The notes under the pieces were generated by a model. The model had not been told where the DNA came from and did no database searches. It saw nothing but the letters and a program-made list of their open reading frames with translations. Both the position numbers and the translations under genes were made by a program. A stretch of DNA of 64,000 nucleotides from Actinomadura meyerae (GTDB lineage: Bacteria > Actinomycetota > Actinomycetes > Streptosporangiales > Streptosporangiaceae), in NCBI RefSeq assembly GCF_900188445.1, contig NZ_FZOR01000002.1, positions 1 through 64,000 of the forward strand. The letters run 5' to 3'. Every line of letters begins with the position of its first letter. Position 1 is the stretch's first letter. Below, in pieces: positions 34,966 through 43,521 of the stretch.

Positions 34966-35557
34966 GATGTTCCCCACTCAGGTCAAGATCCTGATCGCGG
35001 GTGGGTTCGGGGTCGGCAAGACGACGTTCGTCGGCGCGGCGAGCGAGATCGAACCGCTCAACACCGAAGAGCTGATCACCACCGCGAGCGCCGGCACCGA
35101 CGACCTCGGCGGGGTGGAGGGCAAGACCACGACCACCGTGGCGCTCGACTTCGGCCGCATCACGATCGAGCAGCACGGCATCGTGCTGTACCTGTTCGGC
35201 ACGCCCGGCCAGCAGCGCTTCTGGTTCCTGTGGGACGAGCTGTGCGCCGGAGCGCTCGGCGCCGTCGTGCTCGCCGACACCCGCCGCCTGGACGCCTGCT
35301 TCGAGGCCGTCGACTTCTTCGAGAACCGGGGGACGCGGTTCCTCGTGGCGGTGAACGAGTTCGACGGCGCGTTCCGCTACGAGCCCGACGAGGTGCGGGC
35401 CGCGCTCGAACTGGACCCGGCCGTGCCGATCGTGCTGTGCGACGCGCGGGACGGCCGCTCCACCACCGCCGTGCTGCGCGCCCTGATCCGCCACCTCATC
35501 GCCACCGTCCCCGCCCCCGATCCCGATCCCGACCGCCTCACCACTCCGACCGCCTGA
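34946..35557 (+). CDS. cvnD: Ras-like conservon GTPase (CvnD)
   Basis: 203 residues. Walker A GGFGVGKTTFVGA (~20-32), a Thr-rich switch I (GKTTTTVALDFGRI), G3 region LFGTPGQQRFWF where the usual DTAG is GTPG, and NEFD in place of NKxD. It is a small GTPase of the conservon family that presumably cycles under control of the roadblock protein. It overlaps cvnC by 20 bp, and the C-terminal ~15 residues are Pro/Asp-rich. The GAF gene lies 88 bp downstream. Confidence 0.93.
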   Translation: MAYNEPEMFPTQVKILIAGGFGVGKTTFVGAASEIEPLNTEELITTASAGTDDLGGVEGKTTTTVALDFGRITIEQHGIVLYLFGTPGQQRFWFLWDELCAGALGAVVLADTRRLDACFEAVDFFENRGTRFLVAVNEFDGAFRYEPDEVRAALELDPAVPIVLCDARDGRSTTAVLRALIRHLIATVPAPDPDPDRLTTPTA

Positions 35558-35645
35558 CCGCTCCGACCGCCACCCGCCGCCGACTCCGGCCCCCTGCCAG
35601 CCCGTCCGTCCGACCCGGACGCCCGCCCGCATCTGGAGACCTCCC

Positions 35646-36224
35646 GTGACACAAGAGCCGCTGTACGAGCCCCCCGGCCACCTGCTGACCCCCGTCGACC
35701 CCGAGGTGCCGCGGCGCGTGGCGCGGCTGCGCGAGCTCGGGCTCGGGCAGGAGGCCGACCCCGAGTTCGACGCGTTCGCCCGCGACCTCGCCGAGACCGC
35801 CCGGCGCCTCGTCGGCACCGGGCTGCCCCCGTTCGCGATGGTCAACTTCGTCACCGACCGGCAGTACCTGTCCGGCCTGTACTCACCGCAGGACCCGGCC
35901 GACCCGTCCGGCGGCGTCGAGCTCGGCCGGGAGGTGCCGCTCGACCACGGCTACTGCCCGCACGTCGTCGTCCGGCGCAAGGCGCTCGTCCTCGACGACG
36001 TGTGCGACTACCCGCGCTTCGCCGGAAACCCGGTCGTCGACAAGCTCGGCATCCGCACCTACGTCGGCGCGCCGCTCATCGACCACACGGGCACGACCCT
36101 CGGCACGATCTGCATCATCGACCGCGAGCCGCGCCCGTGGGGGCATCCCGGGCTGAACCTCATCAAGGAGCGCGCGGCGGAACTCGTCCAGCTGATCCGC
36201 CGCCGCGAGGAGATGCTGGGCTGA
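35646..36224 (+). CDS. GAF-domain protein at the end of the conservon
   Basis: 192 residues from a GTG (GGAG upstream). One GAF domain covers most of the protein (~45-185: ARRLVGTGLPPFAMVNFVTDRQYLSGLYSPQDP, HGYCPHVVVRRKALVLDDV, GIRTYVGAPLIDHTGTTLGTICIIDREPRPWG). No output domain follows. In many conservons a cytochrome P450 occupies this position; here it is a GAF sensor, which could feed a ligand or redox signal to the GTPase system. The stop codon lies inside the palindrome at 36222. Confidence 0.85.
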   Translation: MTQEPLYEPPGHLLTPVDPEVPRRVARLRELGLGQEADPEFDAFARDLAETARRLVGTGLPPFAMVNFVTDRQYLSGLYSPQDPADPSGGVELGREVPLDHGYCPHVVVRRKALVLDDVCDYPRFAGNPVVDKLGIRTYVGAPLIDHTGTTLGTICIIDREPRPWGHPGLNLIKERAAELVQLIRRREEMLG

Positions 36225-36239
36225 CCCGGCGCCGGGTCA
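36222..36239. terminator. 18-bp perfect palindrome containing both stop codons
   Basis: TGACCCGGCGCCGGGTCA: its first three bases are the GAF gene stop (TGA, plus strand) and its last three are the stop of the convergent acyl-CoA dehydrogenase-like gene. As RNA it folds on itself from either side, so it could be a compact bidirectional terminator that also sets both translation ends. Confidence 0.65.
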
Positions 36240-37736
36240 CGCCTCGGCCGGCAGCGGCACCGAGCGGGAGAACAGCGCGCCCGGCGAGGGCGGGACGGTG
36301 CCGTCCTCGATGCCGAGCACCCCGGTGGACAGCAGCCCGAACTCCGTGGCGACGCCCGCGATGTCGGCCTTGAGGAACTCGATCGCCGCCCGGGCGCGGC
36401 CGGCGTCGTTGCCGGGCTTCGCCCCCCACCGCATGACCTGGCCGATCGCGAACGCGTACGCGATGGCGCGGCCCGCGAGGACCAGGTGCTCCTGGCGGAG
36501 GTCCCGGTCGAGGAAGCCGAGGTCCAGCCCCTGCGAGGTGATCGCGGACGCCGTGAGCGGCCAGTCGGCCAGGAACTTGCTGAGCGGCAGGCCGTCCGTC
36601 CGGGCGAGGCAGTACTCGGTGAGCTGCTGGCTGAGCAGGTCGTTGGTGCCGTCGAAGATGGTGTACACGCGGGCGTCGAGGAACGCCTGCGCGGAGATGT
36701 TCGTCGGCGACCCGCACCGGTACCCCTCGCCGCCGGCGAGCTGCTGGTAGTGGTGCGCGGCGCTGAGCATCCGCTCCGTGGCGACCGTCTTGATGGCCTG
36801 GACGGCGGGGAACGCGCCGATCATGTCGGACTTCATGTCCAGCGATGTCTGCAGGTAGTCGTTGAGCGCCGCGCAGACGGTGTAGGACGTGTCGATCGCC
36901 GCGAGCCGGTACCGGACGAACCGGATCGCCGACTGCGGCCCCGGGCCGATCCGGCGCGCGTCCGCGTACGCGTGCGCCTCCCGGCTGATGCGGCGCAGGA
37001 ACCCGGCGCCCATCGCCGCCATCATCGCCCGCGACGCCATGAGCATCTCCACCATGGGCCGCAGGTTCCGCCCCTCCGCCCGGATGCGCCGGTGCCGCGG
37101 GACGACCACGTCGATCTCGTTGAGCCCGTAGTCGATCACCTTGAGGCCGAGCGGGTCGTAGGGCTCCAGGGTCCGAAAGCCCTCGCTGCGCTTGACGATG
37201 AAGTAGCCGTACTCGCGTCCCCGGTCGTCGTTCTTCGCGCTGACCACCCACCAGTGCGCGCTGGAGCTGAACGCCTGCCAGTGCTTGCGGCCGCGGATCC
37301 GGTAGCCGTCCGGGACCTCCTCGAACGTGGTCGTCATGCCGGACATCGCGGAGCCGCAGCCGGGCTCGGTGGAGGCGAACCCGCAGACCATGGGGTCGCC
37401 GCCGGCGTACTGCGGCAGGACCTCCCGCTTGGCCTCCTCGTCCGCCCACAGCGCGATGGGCCGCAGCGCGACCCCGGTGATGACCGTGGCGTACATGCCG
37501 AGCGGAAGGTTCCATTCCGACAGCGCCTCGACGACGCGGCACATCTCGACGTGGCTGTCGCGCCCGCCGAACTCGCGCGGCAGCGTCGGCAGCAGCACGC
37601 CGGCCCGGGTCAGCAGCGTCCAGTCGTCGGCCGGGAGGTTCTGCTGCGGGTAGGTGGCGGTGTCGAATCGGGGGGCGATCGCCTCGATACCGGCGATGAA
37701 GTCGTTCGTGGACAGGGACAGTAGAGCATTCGTCAT
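36237..37736 (-). CDS. acyl-CoA dehydrogenase-family flavoprotein
   Basis: 499 residues from the ATG at 37736. N-terminal helical domain, a middle beta domain (MVCGFASTEPGCGSAMSGMTTTFEEVPDGYRIRGRKHWQAFSSSAHW split over the FAD/substrate site) and a C-terminal helical domain with GGEGYRCGSPTNISAQAFLDARVYTIFDGTND. At ~500 residues it is longer than a typical 380-residue dehydrogenase. The usual catalytic Glu position was not fixed by eye, so it could be an oxidase or secondary-metabolism member. It stands alone; 933 bp of non-coding DNA lies upstream. Confidence 0.85.
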   Translation of the reverse strand: MTNALLSLSTNDFIAGIEAIAPRFDTATYPQQNLPADDWTLLTRAGVLLPTLPREFGGRDSHVEMCRVVEALSEWNLPLGMYATVITGVALRPIALWADEEAKREVLPQYAGGDPMVCGFASTEPGCGSAMSGMTTTFEEVPDGYRIRGRKHWQAFSSSAHWWVVSAKNDDRGREYGYFIVKRSEGFRTLEPYDPLGLKVIDYGLNEIDVVVPRHRRIRAEGRNLRPMVEMLMASRAMMAAMGAGFLRRISREAHAYADARRIGPGPQSAIRFVRYRLAAIDTSYTVCAALNDYLQTSLDMKSDMIGAFPAVQAIKTVATERMLSAAHHYQQLAGGEGYRCGSPTNISAQAFLDARVYTIFDGTNDLLSQQLTEYCLARTDGLPLSKFLADWPLTASAITSQGLDLGFLDRDLRQEHLVLAGRAIAYAFAIGQVMRWGAKPGNDAGRARAAIEFLKADIAGVATEFGLLSTGVLGIEDGTVPPSPGALFSRSVPLPAEA

Positions 37737-38669
37737 GGTGTCCGCTCTCACGGGTCGGCGCGTCAATGCAGGGGAAGTCGCCGGAAAACCGGCCGTCAAA
37801 GAAACACGCTTCTGCCCGGCCGGCCATTGCGCCGGCCGCGCGAACCTCCTCGCCAATCGCTCGTCTGAGACTCTCACGCCATGGTTAAACGACCGATCAC
37901 CAGACGCAAGGCTCCTCTGGCTGACCGTAATCAGCCAACGACGATTCGAGCCTGGAGGCCATGGTGCGGCCGTGCCCGCAGCCCTCGGCTGATCACTTTG
38001 GGATTGATGAGTTTAATGTGCAACTAGCGTCCATTGCGATAGTTGAGAGAGATTCTCACCTCTGAGACCACGCCTCGGCCGCCCGTCGCCCGGCACTCCG
38101 GCGCCCGCCGCCGCAGCCGCCCCAGAGGTTCCCAAGATCCGGTGAAGCCGCAGCTCAGCGCCCAATCGCCAGGTAGTGCGGGCGGTAGCGAACAAGCCCC
38201 CTCCGGGTTAGTTGACAGCGATGCCGGACCGTGCGTAAAGCATCTGTCTGATGACGTTGATCACGAAATGATCGATTTCGGACGAATGCCGCAATCAACC
38301 CGGATGCCCGCCTCGCCGATCCGATACAGATCCCTAGCCTGAAGGTCATTGCGGCCAGCGCCCGGGGATTAACGCCCATCGAGTAACGATTTCCGGTGGG
38401 CCGGTAATGGCTTGAGTCAATGCCCGTGGCCACTCCCGGGCAGCCCGGCGACGACGAGTTCGCTCAGGCGTCCGCGCACCGACCTGAGTACACAGCTTCG
38501 CACGGAAACGGCCACTTCTCTGCCGTTCTATTTCCGTTTTCCAGGCCGCCCGGAATCAGCCCTGAATAGCAAGCGTGCAGCTCAGGGCGTTTCCCTTGAG
38601 CGGCGCGCGACGGCCCGTCCGCCCGCTGCGGATGCCCCCGGCCCGGGCGCCGTCCGGTAGAAAGACGGC
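37737..38669. other. 933-bp gap without a supported gene
   Basis: Base composition is more even than in the genes, with TTGATGAGTTTAATGTGCAAC-like AT-rich patches around 38003-38025. Short open frames (for example 38013-38195 minus and 38412-38660 plus) lack an SD and recognisable content. I see one clean inverted repeat (38264-38280) and the related patches GACTCTCACG near 37870 and GAGATTCTCACC near 38050. It holds the acyl-CoA dehydrogenase promoter and perhaps an unrecognised small RNA or the remains of lost genes. Confidence 0.5.
38264..38280. promoter_or_regulatory. inverted repeat in the long gap
   Basis: CGAAAT-GATCG-ATTTCG, 6-bp perfect arms, in the AT-richer part of the gap. The target gene is uncertain. 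Confidence 0.35.
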
Positions 38670-39317
38670 ATGGCAGTCATCTACGAGACGACCATGACCC
38701 CCGGGAAGCTGGAGCTGCTCACCGCGTGGCTCCCGGCGCAGCCCTGGTACGCCGGTCCGGGATCGGCACCGGAACTGGCCAAGGCGGGCGGTTTCCGGCT
38801 GGACGACCCGGACGGCGAGGTCGGCATGGAGTTCATGGTGGTCACCGACACCTCCGGCGACCGGCCGCTCACCTACCACGTGCCGCTCAGCTACCGCGGG
38901 GCCCCGCTGGACGGGGCGGAGGACGGGCTCGTCGGCACGTCCGAGCACGGCGTCCTGGGACGGCGATGGGTCTACGACGGAACCCACGACCCGGTACTCG
39001 CCGGCCAGCTCCTCGCCCTCCTCCAGGGGCGCGCGGAGCCACAGCACCAGACCACCGGCGGCACCCCGGACCCGTCCGTCCAGGCGCACTTCACCGGAAC
39101 CACCGCCGCGACCCTGGCCGCGATCACGGCGGTCGAGCACGGCCCGGACGGCACCGGCATCACCGTGACGACCGAGTCGGGCGACGCCCTGACGATCGGC
39201 GTGACGCGCGTCCTGCCCTCGGACGACACCGGCGCCGGCGCTCAGGCCCGCGTCACCGCTCCTTGGCGGGCGCCGGACGGCACCGAGCAGCGGGCGTCGT
39301 TCGCCGTCCTCCGCTGA
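38670..39317 (+). CDS. maltokinase N-terminal-cap-like domain protein
   Basis: 215 residues. The N-terminal part (YETTMTPGKLELLTAWLPAQPWYAGPG) resembles the cap domain that precedes actinobacterial maltokinases, followed by a central beta region (VPLSYRGAPLDGAEDGLVGTSEHGVLGRRWVYDGTHDPVL). The kinase domain itself is absent, as in a known group of standalone proteins. Role unproven; a partner in alpha-glucan metabolism would be a guess. No co-directional neighbour. Confidence 0.75.
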   Translation: MAVIYETTMTPGKLELLTAWLPAQPWYAGPGSAPELAKAGGFRLDDPDGEVGMEFMVVTDTSGDRPLTYHVPLSYRGAPLDGAEDGLVGTSEHGVLGRRWVYDGTHDPVLAGQLLALLQGRAEPQHQTTGGTPDPSVQAHFTGTTAATLAAITAVEHGPDGTGITVTTESGDALTIGVTRVLPSDDTGAGAQARVTAPWRAPDGTEQRASFAVLR

Positions 39318-39326
39318 CGCCTCGGG

Positions 39327-39980
39327 TCAGCCAAGGACGAACGGGAGCCGCGCGGCCAGATCCCCGAGCGCGGCCCTGTCGGCGTCCGTCGGGGCACGGC
39401 GGCCGGTGCCGATCAGCAGCGCGTCCGTGTCGGAGAACGAGGCCGGGAACCGGGCCCCGGCGATCCGCTCCAGCGACGCGCGCGAGGCGGCGAGGGTCTC
39501 AGCGGGCGGCCCGGCGGCCCGGGGCACGTCCGCGATCAGGTCGAGGTGGTGCAGCGTCCACTCCATGACGTACGCCGACAGGTAGTCCCCCGCGGTCAGC
39601 ACCATGTCCTGGGTGGCGACGCGAAGCTCCGGGTCGGCGAGTTCGGCGGCGCGCCCGGCGGCGGAGCCGACGTCGTCGAGGTGGAACTTCAGCAGGTCCG
39701 GGTCGCCGTAGGCGACGGCCAGCCGCGGGATGAGCGCGTCCAGCGGGTCGTCGCCGGTCGGCGGGTCGACGAGCTTCCAGTAGGTGTCCGCGTCCGCGGT
39801 CGGCTCGGCGTCGGCGGGCGTGACCAGCGTGATCAGCACGTCCTGGGCGTCGATGACCAGATGGCACACCAGGTCCCGGACGAGCCACCCCGCACAACCG
39901 GACGGCCGCTCGAAGTCCGGGCCGGGCAGGTCCCCGACCGCCGCGAGCAGTGCACTCCACGAGCGAGAGAAGTGATCCAC
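39327..39980 (-). CDS. DinB-fold, mycothiol-dependent maleylpyruvate isomerase-like protein
   Basis: 217 residues. Four-helix DinB/MDMPI fold: GCAGWLVRDLVCHLVIDAQDVL at ~28-50 holds the first metal His, and YVMEWTLHHLDLIADV (~135-150) holds the other ligands. These proteins bind a divalent metal and often use mycothiol as cofactor; most standalone members are of unknown substrate. It is convergent with the maltokinase-cap gene, with a nine-base gap. The presence of this family fits a mycothiol-making actinobacterium. Confidence 0.82.
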   Translation of the reverse strand: MDHFSRSWSALLAAVGDLPGPDFERPSGCAGWLVRDLVCHLVIDAQDVLITLVTPADAEPTADADTYWKLVDPPTGDDPLDALIPRLAVAYGDPDLLKFHLDDVGSAAGRAAELADPELRVATQDMVLTAGDYLSAYVMEWTLHHLDLIADVPRAAGPPAETLAASRASLERIAGARFPASFSDTDALLIGTGRRAPTDADRAALGDLAARLPFVLG

Positions 39981-40047
39981 TCCGGCAAACTACAGCGCCC
40001 ATCCGCCACGAGTCAGGCCGGTTTCACCGACACCACCGGCCACCCGG

Positions 40048-40260
40048 TCACCCCTCCGTGTCGAACTCCCCCGCCTTCACCCGGCCCGCGAACGCCCGCC
40101 ACTCACCGACCCCGAACACCAGCCGGACACCACCCGGATCCTTGGAGTCACGGACCCCGACCGTGGAAGCGAGGGCGGCGACCTCCACGCATTCGCCGCC
40201 CTGGTGCCCGCTGTGACTGCTCTTCCGCCATTGGACGCCCGACACGCCTGAGGTGGTCAT
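40048..40260 (-). CDS. DUF397 protein
   Basis: 70 residues with the DUF397 pattern: VQWRKSSHSGHQGGECVEVAAL, VGVRDSKDPGG and F-x-x-G-x-W-R-A-F (FGVGEWRAFAGRVKAGEFD). These small proteins normally follow an XRE/DUF5753 regulator gene and interact with it. Here only the last codons of such a regulator remain upstream, ending in a stop that overlaps this ATG. Confidence 0.9.
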   Translation of the reverse strand: MTTSGVSGVQWRKSSHSGHQGGECVEVAALASTVGVRDSKDPGGVRLVFGVGEWRAFAGRVKAGEFDTEG

Positions 40261-40331
40261 AGCTGCTCCATCGCCTCTTGGACCATGGCCAACGACTCCC
40301 GAGTGGAGGGCTGTGCCCTTGGATCAAGACC
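40257..40331 (-). pseudogene. C-terminal remnant of an XRE/DUF5753 regulator
   Basis: Read on the minus strand, the bases just before the DUF397 start encode STRESLAMVQEAMEQL and stop in an ATGA overlap. This is the usual C-terminus and junction of the XRE regulator that pairs with DUF397. An in-frame TGA lies ~22 codons before the end, and the ~100 bp further upstream, up to deoA, show no recognisable remainder, so most of the gene has been lost. Confidence 0.55.
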
Positions 40332-40433
40332 TCACGCTACGACTTGCAGCGCGACCTGTCTCGCTGCTTCAGCGGCATGCCTCGCCGGATGATGGCGTGC
40401 GGCGGGCATGTGGGCGGGCTGGGCGGCTAGGTG

Positions 40434-41708
40434 TCAGGCGATGCGGTCGATGAGCAGGGGCTGGACGGACGGGGGGCCGTTGGGCTCGATCTCGTAGGCG
40501 CCGTCCAGGGACTCCAGGGCGCGGGGGACGCGGGTCTCGTCGTCGGTGTGCAGGGTCAGGAGCGGCTGGCCCTCGGTGACCGTGTCGCCCGGCTTGGCGT
40601 GGCAGATCACACCCGCGCCGAACGAGACCGGGTCCTCCTTGCGGGCGCGGCCGGCGCCGAGGCGCCATGCCGCGACGCCCACCCCGTAGGCGTCCAGGCG
40701 GGTCAGGACGCCCGTGGCCGGGGCCGTGACCGTGTGGGTCTCGCGGGCGGACGGCAGCGGCGCGTCCGGGTCGCCGCCCTGGGCGGTGATCATGCGGCGC
40801 CAGACGTCCATGGCGGAGCCGTCCTTCAGCGCGTCCGCCGGGTCCTTGCCGGTGATGCCGGCGGCGTCGAGCATCTCGCGGGCCAGGGTCAGGGTCAGCT
40901 CGACCACGTCGGACGGGCCGCCGCCCGCGAGGACCTCCACGGACTCGGCGACCTCGACGGCGTTGCCGACCGCGTTGCCGAGCGGGCGGTCCATGGCGGT
41001 GAGCAGCGCGACCGTGCGCAGGCCGTGGTCGGTGCCGATCGCGACCATCGTCTCGGCCAGCTCTCGGGCGTTCTCCACCGTCTTCATGAAGGCGCCGGAG
41101 CCGACCTTGACGTCCAGGACGAGCGCGCCCGTCCCCTCCGCGATCTTCTTCGACATGATCGAGGACGCGATCAGCGGGATCGACTCCACCGTGCCGGTCA
41201 CGTCGCGCAGCGCGTACAGCTTGCGGTCGGCGGGGGCGAGCCCGGTGCCCGCCGCGCAGATCACCGCGCCCGCCGAGCGCAGCACGTCCAGCATCTCGGC
41301 GTTCGACAGCGACGCCCGCCAGCCGGGGATCGACTCCAGCTTGTCGAGGGTCCCGCCGGTGTGGCCGAGGCCGCGGCCGGACAGCTGCGGGACGGCCGCG
41401 CCGCACGCCGCCACCAGCGGTGCCAGCGGCAGCGTGATCTTGTCGCCGACGCCGCCGGTGGAGTGCTTGTCGGTGGTCGGGCGGTCCAGGGACGACCAGT
41501 CCATCCGCTCGCCGGAGCGGATCATCGCCTCCGTCCACCGGGCCACCTCGGCCCGGGTCATGCCGTTCAGCAGGATCGCCATCGCGAGCGCCGACATCTG
41601 CTCCTCGGCGATCGCGCCGCGGGTGTAGGCGTCCACCGCCCAGTCGATCTGCTCGGGGCTCAGCGCCCCGCCGTCGCGCTTGGCGCGGATGACGTCGATG
41701 GCATCCAT
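40434..41708 (-). CDS. deoA: thymidine (pyrimidine-nucleoside) phosphorylase
   Basis: 424 residues. Signature KHSTGGVGDKITLPLAPLVAACGAAVPQLSGRGLGHTGGTLDKLESIPG at ~80-128 holds the phosphate- and pyrimidine-binding residues; the alpha/beta domain continues with DVKVGSGAFMKT. It splits thymidine, deoxyuridine or uridine with phosphate. Last gene of the nucleoside operon, starting four bases after cdd stops. Its products feed the same sugar-phosphate pool as purine nucleoside phosphorylase and the mutase at 24-27 kb. Confidence 0.95.
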   Translation of the reverse strand: MDAIDVIRAKRDGGALSPEQIDWAVDAYTRGAIAEEQMSALAMAILLNGMTRAEVARWTEAMIRSGERMDWSSLDRPTTDKHSTGGVGDKITLPLAPLVAACGAAVPQLSGRGLGHTGGTLDKLESIPGWRASLSNAEMLDVLRSAGAVICAAGTGLAPADRKLYALRDVTGTVESIPLIASSIMSKKIAEGTGALVLDVKVGSGAFMKTVENARELAETMVAIGTDHGLRTVALLTAMDRPLGNAVGNAVEVAESVEVLAGGGPSDVVELTLTLAREMLDAAGITGKDPADALKDGSAMDVWRRMITAQGGDPDAPLPSARETHTVTAPATGVLTRLDAYGVGVAAWRLGAGRARKEDPVSFGAGVICHAKPGDTVTEGQPLLTLHTDDETRVPRALESLDGAYEIEPNGPPSVQPLLIDRIA

Positions 41709-41712
41709 GGAA

Positions 41713-42117
41713 TCAGGCTCTCTCGATCAGGTCGTCGGGTCCGAACGCGTCCGGCAGGACGTCCGACATGGGCAGGATGCCGCGGACGGTCTCCAGCAGC
41801 ATCGGGGCGCCGCCGTGCTCCCACAGGAGCTGGCGGCAGCGCCCGCACGGCATCACCGGGTCGCCGTGCTTGTCGACGACCGCCACCGCGACGAGGCGGG
41901 GCCGCTCCCCCTTGCCGGGGCCGTGCAGCGCCGACACCAGCGAGCACTCGGCGCAGAGCCCGACCCCGTACGAGGCGTTCTCCACGTTGCACCCGGTGAT
42001 GATCCGGCCGTCGTCCACCAGTGCGGCGGCGCCGACCGGGAACCCGGAGTACGGGCAGTACGCGCGCGTCATCGCCTCCCGCGCGGCGGTGCGCAGGGCG
42101 GGCCAGTCGATCTCCAT
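41713..42117 (-). CDS. cdd: cytidine deaminase
   Basis: 134 residues, the normal length for the tetrameric form. NVENASYGVGLCAECSLVSA holds the zinc Cys and the proton-shuttle Glu; PCGRCRQLLWE holds the other two zinc Cys residues. It makes uridine or deoxyuridine, which deoA then splits. It lies between the second permease and deoA on the same strand. Confidence 0.96.
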   Translation of the reverse strand: MEIDWPALRTAAREAMTRAYCPYSGFPVGAAALVDDGRIITGCNVENASYGVGLCAECSLVSALHGPGKGERPRLVAVAVVDKHGDPVMPCGRCRQLLWEHGGAPMLLETVRGILPMSDVLPDAFGPDDLIERA

Positions 42118-42165
42118 ACCCCTACCTTTCTGGGGGGACGACTCCCCAAACCCCCGGCAGGCCGG

Positions 42166-43521
42166 TCACCGTGCCTCGCCCCGCCGGTAGCGCAGCCCGT
42201 TGGCGGCGGGCATGCGCAGCCGCTGGCTGGCCAGGGCCAGGACGAGCAGCGTCGTCAGGTGCGGCGTGAAGGAGACCAGCTCGCCCGGGACGATCTCGCT
42301 CAGCAGGAACCAGACCAGCAGCCCGGCCGCCGCCACCAGCGACAGCACGGCGCCGAGGTAGGCGTTGCGGACCTCGCGGCGGCCGAGGTCGGTGACCACC
42401 TGGCCGCGCAGCCGGTTCGCCCGCAGCGCCTGCCACACCGCGACGCCGATCAGCAGGATCGCGACGAACAGCAGCAGCGCGTGGACGGCCTGCCCGCCGC
42501 CGCGCACGTTCATCGCGTCGGTGTAGCCGAACAGCAGCGAGCCCGCGGCGAGCCCGCCCGGCCGCCAGTTGCCGAAGATCATGGCGGCGAGGCCGATGAA
42601 GCCGCGGCCGTTGGTCTGGCCGTCCTGGTACAGCGGGGCGGCGACGGTGACGAGGAACGCGCCGGCGAGGCCGGAGAACGCGCCCGAGATCACCACGGCG
42701 GCGTACTTCATCCGGTACACCTGCACGCCGAGCGACTCGGCCGCGTACGGGTCCTCGCCGCAGGAGCGGATGCGCAGGCCGAACGGGGTCCGCCACAGGA
42801 TCACGAAGCTGAGCGGGACGAGCAGCAGCGACACCAGCGTCAGCAGCGACATGTCGCTGGTCAGCCCGCGGGCGATGCCGGCGATGTCCGACAGCAGGAA
42901 CCAGTGGCGGCCCTCCAGCGAGCCGAGCCAGTCGGGGCTCTGCCAGCCGCCGATCTTGCCGCCGGACAGCACCGGCAGCGTCAAGGTCTGGATCGGATCG
43001 ACCGGCGGGGACTGCCGGGGGCCGCCGCCGAGCGCCTTCGCCTCCCCGGTGTCGAAGATCAGCCCGGCCAGGAACTGGGTCAGCCCCAGCCCGAGGATGT
43101 TGATCGCGACACCGGACACGATGTGGTCGACGCCGAACGACACGGTCGCGATGGCGTGCAGCAGCCCGCCGAGCGCGCCGCCGATGATCCCGGCGAGGAC
43201 GCCGATCCACGGGCCCCACTGGTAGCCGGCCCAGGCGCCCGTCCAGGTGCCGAGGATCATCATGCCCTCGAGGCCGATGTTGATCACGCCGGACCGCTCG
43301 GACCAGAGCCCGCCGAGCCCGGCCAGGAAGATCGGCACGGCGAGGCGCAGCGCGGCGCTGACCGTCCCGCTGGAGGTCACCGGGTCGGCGTCATCGATGA
43401 CGCGGACCAGCGACAGCAGCACCAGCATCCCGGAGGCGATCAGCAGGTAGTGCGGCCAGCGCAGCCTGATCTTGCCCTTGGCGGCCTTCGCTGCGGCCAC
43501 CGTCTCGGTCGCGGCGCTCAT
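42166..43521 (-). CDS. nucleoside ABC transporter permease 2
   Basis: 451 residues from the ATG at 43521, overlapping the previous permease stop (ATGA). About 9-10 membrane helices. The BPD_transp_2 motif region is RSGVINIGLEGMMILGTWTGAWAGYQWG, and NILGLGLTQFLAGLIFD and FRIRSCGEDPYAAESLGVQVYRMKYAAVVISGAFSGLAGAFLV (with G-E-P-A-A-like coupling segment) follow. It pairs with permease 1 and the double ATPase to import nucleosides. The C-terminal ~70 residues add a further helix pair. Confidence 0.92.
   Translation of the reverse strand: MSAATETVAAAKAAKGKIRLRWPHYLLIASGMLVLLSLVRVIDDADPVTSSGTVSAALRLAVPIFLAGLGGLWSERSGVINIGLEGMMILGTWTGAWAGYQWGPWIGVLAGIIGGALGGLLHAIATVSFGVDHIVSGVAINILGLGLTQFLAGLIFDTGEAKALGGGPRQSPPVDPIQTLTLPVLSGGKIGGWQSPDWLGSLEGRHWFLLSDIAGIARGLTSDMSLLTLVSLLLVPLSFVILWRTPFGLRIRSCGEDPYAAESLGVQVYRMKYAAVVISGAFSGLAGAFLVTVAAPLYQDGQTNGRGFIGLAAMIFGNWRPGGLAAGSLLFGYTDAMNVRGGGQAVHALLLFVAILLIGVAVWQALRANRLRGQVVTDLGRREVRNAYLGAVLSLVAAAGLLVWFLLSEIVPGELVSFTPHLTTLLVLALASQRLRMPAANGLRYRRGEAR

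Noticed and set aside
37737-38669. Small protein genes at 38013-38195 (minus) and 38412-38660 (plus)
   Set aside because: No SD sites, no recognisable content, and codon use unlike the neighbouring genes.
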